A DNA stretch of 27,831 nucleotides, from the NCBI GenBank assembly GCA_027317105.1, contig DAHVFH010000070.1:1-27831 (forward strand). The letters run 5' to 3'. Below the pieces are notes generated by a model. It was not told the origin of the DNA, did no database searches, and saw only the letters and a program-made list of their open reading frames with translations. Positions 15,291-24,236 of this stretch are shown piece after piece (the first letter of the stretch is position 1; the number at the start of each line of letters is the position of its first letter). The DNA comes from Cytophagales bacterium. Lineage in GTDB: Bacteria > Bacteroidota > Bacteroidia > Cytophagales > Cyclobacteriaceae. A program made the translations under genes and the position numbers.

Positions 15291-17929
15291 TGAAAAAATT
15301 GCTCTTATTCGGTGTAATCCTCATCATGGGCGTTAGCCTTCAAGCCCAAGGTATAGAAAAGAAAATAGACTCGTTGATTTCCAATGCCAATTACGATCAA
15401 GCCATTCGGTTGATCCGCGCTCAAGAAAATCCTTCCATACCGCTTACCAATAAAGAAGCGGAGGTGTTAATGGCTCAGGGGAAACTGCCCGAAGCAGAAA
15501 GCATTTTATTAAAAATCAATAGCGATGATCCAATTTTAAAAGCACTAACAGAAAGTAATATTGGATTTCTCTTTCTACTCAAAGGCCGTAGCGACCTTGC
15601 CTTGGATTACCTTCAGAATGCCCAAAATAATTTCAAACAAACCGAAAAGGCCAACTCAAAAGAAAATGCGCGGTGCCTTTCCAATTTGAGTTTGGTGTAT
15701 TGGAGCACGGGCAAATTAAATCAGGCGGAAGAAAATGCGCTTGCCGCATTCCAAATTCGACAGTCCCTTTTTGGAAACGAAAGTGAAGAAGTGGCCGCCT
15801 CCTTAAATGACTTAGGACTTGTTTATGGCCAGACCGATGCAGACAAGGCATTGACTTATTACGAACAAGCGCTTGCCATTTATGAGAAGCTCCATGCTAA
15901 AGACCATCCGAAAATTGCGATTGCCAAAACGAACATTGGGCTGATGTATCTAAAAACTCAATTGTATGGCGATGCCATTGGCAATTTTGAAAGTGCCCAA
16001 TCCATTTGGCATAAAATCTATCCGAATGGGCATCCTAATGAAGCGTTGGCATATGTCAATTTAGGGAGAACCTATTCACAAATGAAAGATGACAAGGCTG
16101 CTTTGGGATATTACGAAAGGGCTTTGAGTATTTACAAAAATTCGGTGGGCCAAAAACATCCGGATATCGCTTCGGTGTATAACCAAATCGGCAATATTAA
16201 ATTGAGTGAAAATAAATTCGAAGAAGCACTAATCAATTTCCAGGAGGCAATAGCTGCCAATACCCCATCTTTTAATAACAAAAGCATATCTGAAAACCCT
16301 AAAGTAGCCAACTATTACAACGGCAAGGTTCTCTTGTTCTCGATGCAATCCAAAGCACAAGCCCTTCAGGCAAAGTATTATGGTAAAACCTTAAAATTAC
16401 CAGATCTAAAATTGGCACTGAAAACCCTTCAATCTTGCGATACCCTGATTGACATAATTCGGCACCACAGTGAAAATGAAACCGATAAAATAGAATTAGG
16501 TGCCTTGGCCAATGAGGTCTACGAAGATGGTGTGTCCCTCTCCATTGCCATCAGTGAAATCACCGTTCACTCCAAAAAATATAGAGAAATAGCTTTTTAC
16601 TTTTCAGAGAAAAGTAAATCGGCCGTGTTACAGGAATCAATTGCCGATGCCCAAGCTAAATCTTTTGCTGGCATTCCATCTGCTCTTTTGGAGGAAGAGA
16701 AAACAAAGAAGTCGGACATGGCAATGGTAGCTCAAAAACTTTCAGAAAAACCAAGTTCGGAAGAAGAAAAAAAATTACGAGGATTATTGTTCACCCTCAC
16801 CAGCGACTATCAACTGTTTATTAAAAAATTAGAAAAGGATTATCCTGATTACTATAACCTTAAATTCAGTTCAACGACCGCCAATGTATCCGAAATTCAG
16901 AAAATCCTTCTCCCCACTCAAGCGGTGGTTAGTTATTTCATCGCAGAAAAAAAACATCGACTCTACCAATTTATCATAACAGCTACTCGATTTAAAGTGC
17001 AAAGCCAAACTCTGGATGAAAACTTTGAACGGTTAATGAAAGGCTTTACCAATAGCTTACTCTTTAACGATTTTAAGACGTACAAAAACACGCAGCACCT
17101 GTCAAAACTCCTTAAACCATCTCTTCCTCGCTCAGTTAAAAATATAATTATCATCCCATCAGGTCGGTTAGGGGCAATTCCTTTTGAAGCATTGGCTTAC
17201 AAAAAAATAAAAAGTCAATCGTTTAAAGATGCTCCATTTTTTATTAAACGATGGGCGATCAGCTACGAATTTGCAGCCGGTCTGATGTTGCAAAAGGGCA
17301 AAGAAAAAAAGGAGAATGACCAAGGAAATATTTTTCTTTGTGCCCCCGTAAATTTCGACAATCAAAATCTCAATGGTTTACCCGGAACAGAAACAGAAGT
17401 GAACGCTATTGCCAGTCTTTTTGCCTCAAAATCGACCGTATCGACCTTTGCCAATGCCAACGAGGCCTTAATCAAATCGAAAGAACTTCACGGCTATGAT
17501 TACTTACACTTCGCCACACACGGCATTGTAGATGTTACTGATCCTTCTCAATCAGCGATCTTTTTAAATAGAAAAGATAAGGAAGATGGAAATTTATTTT
17601 GTGGTGAAATTTATAATCTTTCAATCAATGCGAACTTGGTAGTACTCTCGGCTTGCGAGACCGGATTGGGAAAAATATCAACAGGGGAAGGCGTGATCGG
17701 TTTGTCACGTGCCTTGGTTTATGCCGGAGCAAAAAACATTATCGTTTCATTTTGGAAAGTAGCAGACGAATCAACCGCTAAGTTGATGGTCGATTTTTAC
17801 AAAATACGTTTGCAAAATAAAAATCTAAGCTTTAGTGAGGTCTTACGGCAAGCTAAGCTTGACCTGATCAAAGGAGACCAGTATGCCTCACCCTATTATT
17901 GGGCTCCTTTTGTTTTGATCGGAAAATAA
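15290..17929 (+). CDS. Exported TPR-CHAT domain protein (caspase-like peptidase)
   Basis: The 879-residue protein begins with a signal peptide (MKKLLLFGVILIMGVSLQAQ). Residues ~25-350 are TPR repeats of the kinesin-light-chain-like type, e.g. 'VAASLNDLGLVYGQTDADKALTYYEQAL', 'IAIAKTNIGLMYLKTQLYGDAIGNFESA' and 'EALAYVNLGRTYSQMKDDKAALGYYERAL', each about 42 residues apart. A helical linker (~360-560) follows. The last ~260 residues are a CHAT domain with the caspase-like dyad His744 (HFATHG) and Cys789 (VVLSACETG). Such proteins cleave proteins after specific residues when TPR-bound signals activate them; that role is family knowledge. Export is unusual to note because many studied CHAT proteases are cytoplasmic. 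The upstream barrel gene overlaps it by one base, pointing to a linked function at the envelope. Confidence 0.92.
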   Translation: MKKLLLFGVILIMGVSLQAQGIEKKIDSLISNANYDQAIRLIRAQENPSIPLTNKEAEVLMAQGKLPEAESILLKINSDDPILKALTESNIGFLFLLKGRSDLALDYLQNAQNNFKQTEKANSKENARCLSNLSLVYWSTGKLNQAEENALAAFQIRQSLFGNESEEVAASLNDLGLVYGQTDADKALTYYEQALAIYEKLHAKDHPKIAIAKTNIGLMYLKTQLYGDAIGNFESAQSIWHKIYPNGHPNEALAYVNLGRTYSQMKDDKAALGYYERALSIYKNSVGQKHPDIASVYNQIGNIKLSENKFEEALINFQEAIAANTPSFNNKSISENPKVANYYNGKVLLFSMQSKAQALQAKYYGKTLKLPDLKLALKTLQSCDTLIDIIRHHSENETDKIELGALANEVYEDGVSLSIAISEITVHSKKYREIAFYFSEKSKSAVLQESIADAQAKSFAGIPSALLEEEKTKKSDMAMVAQKLSEKPSSEEEKKLRGLLFTLTSDYQLFIKKLEKDYPDYYNLKFSSTTANVSEIQKILLPTQAVVSYFIAEKKHRLYQFIITATRFKVQSQTLDENFERLMKGFTNSLLFNDFKTYKNTQHLSKLLKPSLPRSVKNIIIIPSGRLGAIPFEALAYKKIKSQSFKDAPFFIKRWAISYEFAAGLMLQKGKEKKENDQGNIFLCAPVNFDNQNLNGLPGTETEVNAIASLFASKSTVSTFANANEALIKSKELHGYDYLHFATHGIVDVTDPSQSAIFLNRKDKEDGNLFCGEIYNLSINANLVVLSACETGLGKISTGEGVIGLSRALVYAGAKNIIVSFWKVADESTAKLMVDFYKIRLQNKNLSFSEVLRQAKLDLIKGDQYASPYYWAPFVLIGK

Positions 17930-17974
17930 AATTATCGAAACCTTTTTTTAGCAGTCCAAGTTTCGCTAACCCAA

Positions 17975-20245
17975 TCACTTTTTAAACTTATTCCTCAACT
18001 GCGCCAGCTTGTCTTCCATACTCTCCTCTTTGTGCGGTTGAGGTTTTGATTTTTGTACTGAACTTCCTGATTGAGCTTCTGATTTTTCTTTTGGAGAACC
18101 TGCACCAAACGGATCGCTTTTGAGCGACAACGCAATGCGCTTTCGCGGCACGTCCACTTCCATTACCGTTACTTTTACTTTTTGTTGCACGGCCACTACC
18201 TGATTGGGGTCTTTCACAAACCGGTCGGACAAATGACTGATGTGCACCAACCCATCCTGATGCACTCCTACATCGACAAATGCGCCAAAGTTGGTCACGT
18301 TGGTCACGATACCCGGCAGTACCATGCCCACTTTCAAATCTTTGATTTCGTTTACACCATCTTCAAACGAAAACATTTCAAACTTCTCGCGAGGGTCACG
18401 GCCAGGCTTTTCCAACTCTGCAAGGATGTCGGTAAGCGTAGGCAAGCCTACGGTATCCGTCACATATTTCTTCAAGTCTAATTTTTTTTGGAGTTCACCA
18501 CTTGTCATTAAATCTTTCACGGAGCAGCCTAAATCTTTGGCAAACTTCTCAACCAGGTCGTACCGCTCAGGATGGACGGCACTGGCATCGAGAGGATTTT
18601 TTGAATCGCGCACGCGCAAAAAACCCGCACTCTGCTCGAAAGCTTTATCGCCAAGGCGAGCCACTTTCAATAACTCGCTTCGGGTTTTGAAAGGCCCGTT
18701 CTGGTTGCGGTACTCCACAATGTTTTTCGCCAACTGTGGGCCAAGGCCAGAGACGTACGAGAGCAGCTCTTTACTGGCAGTGTTCACCTCCACGCCTACC
18801 GAGTTCACGCAGCTCATCACCACGTCATCAAGCCCGGCTTTTAATTTTGTTTGGTCGACATCGTGTTGGTACTGCCCCACCCCGATTGACTTCGCGTCAA
18901 TTTTCACCAACTCGGCAAGTGGGTCGGTAAGTCTTCGGCCAATGGACACCGCGCCACGCACGGTAATGTCTTTGTCGGGAAACTCTTCGCGTGCCACATC
19001 GGAGGCAGAATAAATAGAAGCCCCGCTCTCGTTCACCATCACCACCGCAATTTCTTTTGGCAGTCCAATGCTTTTCACAAAGGTTTCCGTTTCGCGGCTA
19101 GCGGTGCCGTTGCCTATGGCTATCGCTTCGATCTGAAACCGATCGCAGAGTCCAAGGATAATCGTTGCTGACTTGCTGGCTTCACGTTGCGGTTCCAACG
19201 GATAAATGACCGTATCAAATTGCAACTCGCCTTGTGCACCAAGGCACACTACCTTAATGCCACTACGAAAACCAGGATCGAGGGCTAACACTCGCTTTTG
19301 ACCCAACGGTGAGGCTAACAATAATTTTTTTAGGTTGGCCGCAAATACTTTAATGGCTTCCAGGTCGGCTTGCATCTTCGTTTCCATGCGCACTTCGCTT
19401 TCGAGGGTGGGTTTTAACAGGCGTTTATAACAATCTTTAATGGCCAACTTCACTTGCTCGGATGAAGGTGAGGTGGATTTAACAAACTGCTGTTCCAGCG
19501 ATTGAATAGCCAACTCTTCGGTAGGTGAAATATCTACAAAAATGAATCCTTCTTTCTCTGCCCTTCGCATGGCGAGTAAACGATGCGAGGGTGTTTTCTT
19601 TATCGGCTCCTTCCAGTCAAAGTAGTCTTTGAATTTCTGTGCCTCTTCGCTTTCTGCCTTTGATTTAACCACTTCAGCATGAATAATCCCGTCTTGCCAA
19701 AAAAGTTCGCGAATATTTTTCCGAGCCTCCTGATTTTCACTTACCCACTCCGCGATAATATCCCTCGCACCATCCAACGCTTCTTGTAATGTAAACACAC
19801 CCAATTCCGTATTGACAAACGTAGCGGTTGTGCTGTCAAGATCGATTTTGTTTTGCTCAAAAATCAAAGTCGCCAAGGGTTCTAATCCTTTTTCTTTGGC
19901 GATGCTGGCGCGTGTTTTGCGCTTCGGCTTGTAGGGCAAATAAATATCTTCCAGTTCGGCCATTGTTTCTGCCTTTTTGATAAGCCTTGCCAATTCAGGG
20001 GTGAGACGTTCCTGTTTTTCAATCGATTTTAATATTGCTTCTTTCCGTGCGTCCAACTCTGTAAGTTGCACATGCCTATCGCGAATAGCGGCCAAGACCA
20101 CTTCGTCTAAACTCCCTGTTAACTCTTTTCGATAGCGCGCCATAAAGGGAATGGTAGCGCCTTCGGCTAAAAGTGTAATGACTACCTCAACTTGATGCGT
20201 GGTTAGCTTTAATTCCGAGGCGATGCGTTGAATATTTCTTTCCAT
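17975..20245 (-). CDS. tex: Tex family transcription accessory / S1 RNA-binding protein
   Basis: The protein follows the whole Tex layout: an N-terminal helical region (QRIASELKLTTHQVEVVITLLAEGATIPFMARYRKELTG), a YqgF-like RNase H fold starting at VLALDPGFRSG, helix-hairpin-helix elements (SYVSGLGPQLAKNIVEYR and the following GPFKTRSELLKVARLG) and a C-terminal S1 domain (PGIVTNVTNFGAFVDVGVHQDGLVHISHLS), then a lysine-rich tail. Tex binds nucleic acids and is tied to transcription and expression of stress or toxin genes in other bacteria. The frame is open to ATG 20332, but the extra 29 residues are not family-like; ATG 20245 gives MERNIQRIASELK and 756 aa. A -7-like element at 20281-20288 sits between the two candidate starts and supports the shorter one. 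It is convergent with the CHAT gene. Confidence 0.95.
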   Translation of the reverse strand: MERNIQRIASELKLTTHQVEVVITLLAEGATIPFMARYRKELTGSLDEVVLAAIRDRHVQLTELDARKEAILKSIEKQERLTPELARLIKKAETMAELEDIYLPYKPKRKTRASIAKEKGLEPLATLIFEQNKIDLDSTTATFVNTELGVFTLQEALDGARDIIAEWVSENQEARKNIRELFWQDGIIHAEVVKSKAESEEAQKFKDYFDWKEPIKKTPSHRLLAMRRAEKEGFIFVDISPTEELAIQSLEQQFVKSTSPSSEQVKLAIKDCYKRLLKPTLESEVRMETKMQADLEAIKVFAANLKKLLLASPLGQKRVLALDPGFRSGIKVVCLGAQGELQFDTVIYPLEPQREASKSATIILGLCDRFQIEAIAIGNGTASRETETFVKSIGLPKEIAVVMVNESGASIYSASDVAREEFPDKDITVRGAVSIGRRLTDPLAELVKIDAKSIGVGQYQHDVDQTKLKAGLDDVVMSCVNSVGVEVNTASKELLSYVSGLGPQLAKNIVEYRNQNGPFKTRSELLKVARLGDKAFEQSAGFLRVRDSKNPLDASAVHPERYDLVEKFAKDLGCSVKDLMTSGELQKKLDLKKYVTDTVGLPTLTDILAELEKPGRDPREKFEMFSFEDGVNEIKDLKVGMVLPGIVTNVTNFGAFVDVGVHQDGLVHISHLSDRFVKDPNQVVAVQQKVKVTVMEVDVPRKRIALSLKSDPFGAGSPKEKSEAQSGSSVQKSKPQPHKEESMEDKLAQLRNKFKK

Positions 20246-20558
20246 TAGTTGAGCATGAGTTGTGATTGTTTTAAGGACGGCAAAAGTAAGACTAAAAAAT
20301 TGCCTGAAAAGAGATTTGTGCGATTGCGCCATATAATTTTCTGTGGTTTTCTAGCCAAGGGGAAACTCAGGTCTGTAGCATTGGCGGATGTCGATAAATG
20401 GCCATGTAAGCATCGAACAAATTTGCTATCAAAAACAGATTATGTCAGAACATCTTAAGAAAGTTAAAAAAATATTTTTCCTTTTGTCCAAATCTTGAAA
20501 ATCAATTCGTCATTAGGGTATCAACAAAAAATAATTCTAAAAAATTAAATCAAAAACA
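20246..20558. other. Divergent intergenic region tex / DGPF cassette
   Basis: The 313 bases between the tex start and the first DGPF gene hold no convincing gene. The part next to tex carries the -7-like element described separately. The part next to the DGPF gene (about 20450-20558) is strongly AT-rich with A-runs directly before the ATG, fitting a leader. TCCTTTTG near 20480-20487 is one base from the -7 consensus. No terminator or riboswitch fold is evident. Confidence 0.5.
20281..20288 (-). promoter_or_regulatory. Putative -7 element for tex
   Basis: On the minus strand this reads TACTTTTG, an exact TAnnTTTG match, about 35 bases ahead of the chosen tex start. No clear -33 TTG is present at the usual distance. 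It lies inside the open frame of the longer start, which argues against that longer start. Confidence 0.38.
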
Positions 20559-20909
20559 ATGGAAAAATTCATGTTATTATTCAGGGGTGGCGTAAACCAC
20601 GCCCACAATGCAAAAGATTCCCAAGCCGCAATAGACAACATGCAGGCATGGCGCACTTGGATGGAATCCATGGCACAAAAAGGAATTCTGGTTGGAGCAG
20701 AGCCACTAAAGCCCCTTGGCAAACAAGTTACCGGTAAAAGTAAAAAAGTAACAGATGGCCCTTTTATTGAAGCCAAAGAAATGGTAGGTGGTTATGTAAC
20801 GGTCAGTGCCAAAGACATCAACGAAGCTGTGGAAATATCAAAAGGATGCCCAATCTTTGATGAAGACGGAAAGGTAGAAGTTCGTCCGATACAAAGCATG
20901 GAAATGTAA
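20559..20909 (+). CDS. YciI-like DGPF domain protein 1
   Basis: The 116-residue protein belongs to the YCII-related 'DGPF' family: it begins MEKFMLLFRGG, has the central GKQVTGKSKKVTDGPFIEAKEMVGGY, where DGPF (about residues 66-69) is the naming motif, and ends in KVEVRPIQ. The fold is a small ferredoxin-like alpha/beta dimer; a conserved His/Asp pair gives hydrolase or lyase-like activity in some relatives, but here the role is unknown. DGPF genes regularly sit beside ECF42-type sigma factors, as here, and may be part of a signalling module with it. The next gene is a paralogue 34 bases downstream with the same length and motif. Confidence 0.9.
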   Translation: MEKFMLLFRGGVNHAHNAKDSQAAIDNMQAWRTWMESMAQKGILVGAEPLKPLGKQVTGKSKKVTDGPFIEAKEMVGGYVTVSAKDINEAVEISKGCPIFDEDGKVEVRPIQSMEM

Positions 20910-20943
20910 CGAATCGACAAACATCAAAACAATTTCTTAAACT

Positions 20944-21294
20944 ATGAAAGAGTATTTATTTTTGTTCCGTGGCGGTGAAGCCATGGATAAAGAAAGGTCA
21001 CCTGAAAAATGGCAAGCCAACATGCAAAAGTGGATGCAATGGATGGGTGGCTTGCAACAAAAAGGTCAGCTGGTAAGCGCCCAACCATTGAGCCAGGAGG
21101 GCAAACAGGTCAAAGGGATAAAAAAAACGGTTACCGATGGCCCTTTTATGGAAGGCAAAGAAATGGTAGGCGGCTACTTGATGTGCAAAGCCGAAAACTA
21201 TGCCACCGCAGTTGAGTTAGCGAAGGGCTGCCCGATACTTGATGACGACAGTGGCGTTGTGGAAGTGCGGGAAATTCAAGAGATTATAATGTAA
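20944..21294 (+). CDS. YciI-like DGPF domain protein 2
   Basis: Same family and length (116 aa) as its upstream neighbour: MKEYLFLFRGGEAMDKERSPEKWQANMQKW, then GKQVKGIKKTVTDGPFMEGKEMVGGY, then VVEVREIQEIIM. The pair share the start, the DGPF core and the end, while the middle helix differs (WRTWMESMAQKGILVGAEPL against WMQWMGGLQQKGQLVSAQPL), so they are a tandem duplication that has drifted. The stop TAA (21292-21294) is immediately followed by the TTG start of the sigma factor, without any spacer, suggesting translational coupling. The function of DGPF proteins is not established in this context. Confidence 0.9.
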   Translation: MKEYLFLFRGGEAMDKERSPEKWQANMQKWMQWMGGLQQKGQLVSAQPLSQEGKQVKGIKKTVTDGPFMEGKEMVGGYLMCKAENYATAVELAKGCPILDDDSGVVEVREIQEIIM

Positions 21295-22566
21295 TTGGCA
21301 AACCCAGAGAACATAAACACTTTTACAGACCATCTTTTCCGGCATGAATCGGGAAAGATGGTTTCCGTTTTAACCAAAATCTTCGGCATTGGCAACTTGG
21401 AAACTGCCGAAGATGTAGTACAGCAAGCTTTTATCGATGCCATCCGTGTGTGGCGCCTCAAAGGAATCCCCAACAATCCTTCGGCATGGCTTTTTAGTGT
21501 GGCAAAAAATAAAGCCATCGATATTATCCGCAAAAATAAATTTTCTGTTCAATACGATTTTTCTGAAGATTCCAGAATCCTTCTCACCTCTGAGTACACG
21601 CTTGCCACCACCATGGAAAACCTATGGAAAGAAGAATTAATGAAAGATGATTTGTTGCGCATGATGTTTGCTTGTTGCCATCCTGAAATATCAGAAGAAA
21701 ATCAAATCACACTTATCTTAAAGACACTTTGCGGATTTTCAACAAGCGAAATCGCTAAATCTTTCCTCACTTCAGAGGAAACAATCTCAAAGAGATTATT
21801 GAGAACAAAAGACTTTTTTCGAAACAAAAAAATAAAACTTGAAATTCCTTCGGTCGAAGAATTGAAAAGTAGAACCCATGCGGTGCTAGGTGCTATCTAT
21901 TTATTATTCAATGAGGGGTACAACTCCTCACAAGCAGAGCACCTCATCCGGAGGGACTTAATTGAAGAGGCGAAGTTGCTTTGCAAATTGCTCACAGAAA
22001 ATCAATACACCCAACTTCCTGAAGTGTATGCGTTGATGGCGTTGATGTGTTTTCACACTGCCAGAAGTGATAGCCGCCTAACAACTGATGGGGAGATCAT
22101 CCTGTTGCCAAAGCAAGACCGTAGCAAATGGAATAAGCAGTTAATAGTGGAAGGAAATGATTACTTGAACAAGGCATCTTTTGGCCGGGCAGTGACGGCC
22201 TATCATGTGGAAGCTGCCATCGCCTTTGAGCATTGCAAAGCGAACACTTTCGAGGATACAAACTGGGAACTCATTCTTGACTATTATCAATGGGTGTGCG
22301 TGTTTTACCCTTCTCCGATTACGGAACTGAATAAAATTGTAGCGGTGATGCAGGTACATGGAGCAGAAGCTGCACTAGAAGAAATCGCGAAAATCACGAA
22401 CAAGAAAAAACTGGAATCGTATTATCTATACTTCAGCATTCTGGGCGAAATACACTTACGGATAAATAGAAAACCAGAAGCTAAACAATATTTTTTAAAA
22501 GCGCTAGATTTAACCCAATCCAAGGCAGAGAGAAAGATGCTAATGGATACAATTTTGATGATTTAA
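21295..22566 (+). CDS. ECF sigma factor, ECF42-like with long C-terminal extension
   Basis: The 423-residue protein has sigma region 2 at about residues 15-85 (NLETAEDVVQQAFIDAIRVW and NPSAWLFSVAKNKAIDIIRKNK) and region 4 at about 115-175 (LKTLCGFSTSEIAKSFLTSEETISKRLLRTK). A C-terminal helical extension of over 200 residues with TPR-like repeats (e.g. EEGRAV-type 'ASFGRAVTAYHVEAAIAFEHC' and 'YLYFSILGEIHLRINRKPEAKQYFLKALDL') follows. This, with the DGPF genes upstream, is the ECF42 arrangement, in which the extension rather than an anti-sigma factor is thought to control activity; that is established for the group, the role here is inferred. The start is TTG directly after the previous stop; no ATG is close, and the encoded MANPENINTFTDHLFRHE aligns with family N-termini. 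Confidence 0.92.
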   Translation: MANPENINTFTDHLFRHESGKMVSVLTKIFGIGNLETAEDVVQQAFIDAIRVWRLKGIPNNPSAWLFSVAKNKAIDIIRKNKFSVQYDFSEDSRILLTSEYTLATTMENLWKEELMKDDLLRMMFACCHPEISEENQITLILKTLCGFSTSEIAKSFLTSEETISKRLLRTKDFFRNKKIKLEIPSVEELKSRTHAVLGAIYLLFNEGYNSSQAEHLIRRDLIEEAKLLCKLLTENQYTQLPEVYALMALMCFHTARSDSRLTTDGEIILLPKQDRSKWNKQLIVEGNDYLNKASFGRAVTAYHVEAAIAFEHCKANTFEDTNWELILDYYQWVCVFYPSPITELNKIVAVMQVHGAEAALEEIAKITNKKKLESYYLYFSILGEIHLRINRKPEAKQYFLKALDLTQSKAERKMLMDTILMI

Positions 22567-22767
22567 CTCCAAGTGAATTGCCTTTCACAAATACGTGAGG
22601 AGCAAATTTGTCATCCTTACAGGCGAGCCATTCCATACGGAATTATAAAAGCCAACTGCGAATAGCCCATAATTGCCGGATGACCGATTGCCCAACTTAA
22701 AATATTTCTGACGTTCTATTTTGCAATTACTCTCATTTAGCATTACTTACCTTTAAATAGATATCCC

Positions 22768-23412
22768 ATGAAAAAGCTTATAATCATCACATTGATATTG
22801 ATTGAATCCAGCCAAGCGTTCAGCCAACGGTTGTCAAAATTATTTGATTCTCAAGAGATGGTATGGTGCGGCCTGGACTTCTCCATGGTAAGGTGTATTG
22901 GCCCGATTGGGTTTGCAGATCCAAGAGCCATCAAAGAAGTTCACTTGAATGCCTGGAATAATTTAGTGCTTGCAGAAGCTCCCAAATACAATTTCAAAGA
23001 AGCTTATCAAAAAACTAATGTCATCAATGATCTAAGTGTCGTGATGAGGAGAAATGAATTGCCCGACTACAAGACCTTTGTGATTTCAGAACCTTATCAT
23101 TTCCAGAAAGGTGACTTAAAAAAAATAATAGCTGACTATACACTTGAAGCCCATAAGGAAGGGCTTGGCCTGGTGTATGTATATGAAACCTTAGATAAAA
23201 CGGCCGCACACGCTTCAGTCTACGCAGTGTTTTTTGATATTGCCACCCGAGAAATCATTTGGTCGAATAATTATTTTGTTCCCGCCAATGGATTTGGCTT
23301 CAGAAATTTCTGGGCAAAAACGGTATACGAAACCATAAAGAAGAATGGAGAAGCTTTTGGAATCGCAAAGGAATCTTATAAGATTGCAATGAAAGCCAAC
23401 CAAAAAAACTAA
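22768..23412 (+). CDS. Exported protein of unknown function, paralogue A
   Basis: After a signal peptide (MKKLIIITLILIESSQAFSQ) come ~190 residues of a domain I do not recognise by name. Landmarks are WCGLDFSMVRCIGP at ~31-44, WNNLV, YNFKEAYQKT, RRNELPDY, KKIIADY, GLGLVYVYETLDKTAAHASVYAVFFDIATREIIWS and FRNFWAKTVYETI. The strand-rich middle resembles a compact alpha/beta fold with two cysteines in WCGLDFSMVRC. No catalytic pattern is obvious. About 70% of ~170 aligned residues are shared with the next gene, and the N-terminal half of the caspase-like protein at 25605-27134 is a distant third member (shared GLDF, GP, WN, GLGL, R-N-(F/Y)-W-A). That points to a periplasmic or surface role linked to the peptidase. 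Confidence 0.8.
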   Translation: MKKLIIITLILIESSQAFSQRLSKLFDSQEMVWCGLDFSMVRCIGPIGFADPRAIKEVHLNAWNNLVLAEAPKYNFKEAYQKTNVINDLSVVMRRNELPDYKTFVISEPYHFQKGDLKKIIADYTLEAHKEGLGLVYVYETLDKTAAHASVYAVFFDIATREIIWSNNYFVPANGFGFRNFWAKTVYETIKKNGEAFGIAKESYKIAMKANQKN

Positions 23413-23520
23413 TAAACAAACGAGATCAAATTTTATCATTCCTGATTTTTGATTTTTAAGCTTTCCTAGGCTCAGAATTTCATTCGTCTTTTGTCGTTTT
23501 TATTTGATCTTCTAAACGGT

Positions 23521-23528
23521 TAATTTTG
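23521..23528 (+). promoter_or_regulatory. Putative -7 element before paralogue B
   Basis: TAATTTTG is an exact TAnnTTTG match 24 bases before ATG 23553, with a TTTG at 23503-23506 that is spaced too closely (14 bases). It suggests that paralogue B has its own promoter in addition to read-through from paralogue A. Confidence 0.35.
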
Positions 23529-23552
23529 ATTACCATCAAATCAAATAAATTT

Positions 23553-24182
23553 ATGAGAAAATTAACAATTACGGGCACTCTGTTATTGGCAACTTGTTTT
23601 GCCTTTGGCCAGGATATGGCAAAACTATTTAACACCCAAGAACTAGTTTGGTGTGGTTTGGACTTTTCAATGGTCAGGTGTATTGGCCCTGCAGGATTCA
23701 CGGATCCGCAAGCGGTGAAAGAAAAATATTTTAAAGATTGGAATAACCTGGTGATCACCGAGACACCCAAGTACAATTTTAAAGAAGCCTATCAAAAGAC
23801 CTCACAAATAAATGATTTAAGCGTAGTGACCAGGAGAAATGAATTGCCGGATTACAATACCTTCATCCTCACTAATCCTTATAGTTTTGAAGAAGGTGAA
23901 CTTAAAAAAATAATAGCCGACTATAATCTTCAGGATAATAAGCAGGGTCTGGGGTTAGTGTATGTTTACGAAACGTTGGACAAAACCGCCAACCATGCTT
24001 CAGTATATGCCGTATTCTTTGATATTGCCACTAAGGAAATAATTTGGTCTACCAAATATGCTTCTACAGCAGGAGGTATTGGGTTTAGAAACTATTGGGC
24101 CAAAACGGTATTTATGACCCTTGAACAAAATGGGGATGATTACAAGAAGGCCATGAAGAAATTCAAAAAATCAAATAAATAA
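23553..24182 (+). CDS. Exported protein of unknown function, paralogue B
   Basis: The 209-residue protein has a signal peptide (MRKLTITGTLLLATCFAFGQ) and the same domain as its upstream neighbour, including WCGLDFSMVRCIGP, YNFKEAYQKT, RRNELPDYNTF, KKIIADYNLQ, GLGLVYVYETLDKTA, HASVYAVFFDIATKEIIWS and FRNYWAKTV. The frame is open to TTG 23526, but ATG 23553 gives the better signal peptide. The most different parts are the helix after WNNLV and the loop before FRNYW, so those may set specificity. The tail is lysine-rich (KKFKKSNK). It is followed by a clear terminator at 24237-24262, which closes the A-B unit and separates it from the methyltransferase. Function unknown. Confidence 0.82.
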   Translation: MRKLTITGTLLLATCFAFGQDMAKLFNTQELVWCGLDFSMVRCIGPAGFTDPQAVKEKYFKDWNNLVITETPKYNFKEAYQKTSQINDLSVVTRRNELPDYNTFILTNPYSFEEGELKKIIADYNLQDNKQGLGLVYVYETLDKTANHASVYAVFFDIATKEIIWSTKYASTAGGIGFRNYWAKTVFMTLEQNGDDYKKAMKKFKKSNK

Positions 24183-24236
24183 TCCACTAGATTGAGCCTC
24201 CTTTCGGAATTAGTGAAATAGTCAAATTCATAGAAT

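Larger units (their letters stand above)
22768..24182 (+). repeat. Tandem gene duplication (paralogues A and B)
   Basis: Two consecutive genes encode the same exported domain; by hand alignment of ~170 residues about 50 differ, so about 70% identity. DNA similarity is also visible, e.g. around the GLDFSMVR, RRNELPDY and YVYETLDKTA codons, although third positions vary widely. The duplicated unit is roughly 22834-23345 against 23616-24125, with no direct repeat at the ends, so an older duplication followed by drift is likely. Confidence 0.85.

Noticed and set aside
15290..17929. TPR-CHAT as part of a CRISPR type III-E (Craspase) system
   Set aside because: No cas genes or CRISPR repeats in the window, and this CHAT protein has a signal peptide.
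20246..20332. Longer Tex start at 20332
   Set aside because: Extra 29 residues are not family-like and a -7-like element at 20281-20288 lies within that stretch.
20249..20458. 69-residue plus-strand frame upstream of the DGPF genes
   Set aside because: Overlaps the tex 5' region on the other strand and encodes a basic, low-quality sequence without similarity; treated as shadow.
22768..24182. Paralogues A and B as bacterial gasdermin-like targets of the caspase or CHAT protein
   Set aside because: They carry signal peptides and no gasdermin-like features could be seen; the sizes alone are not evidence.
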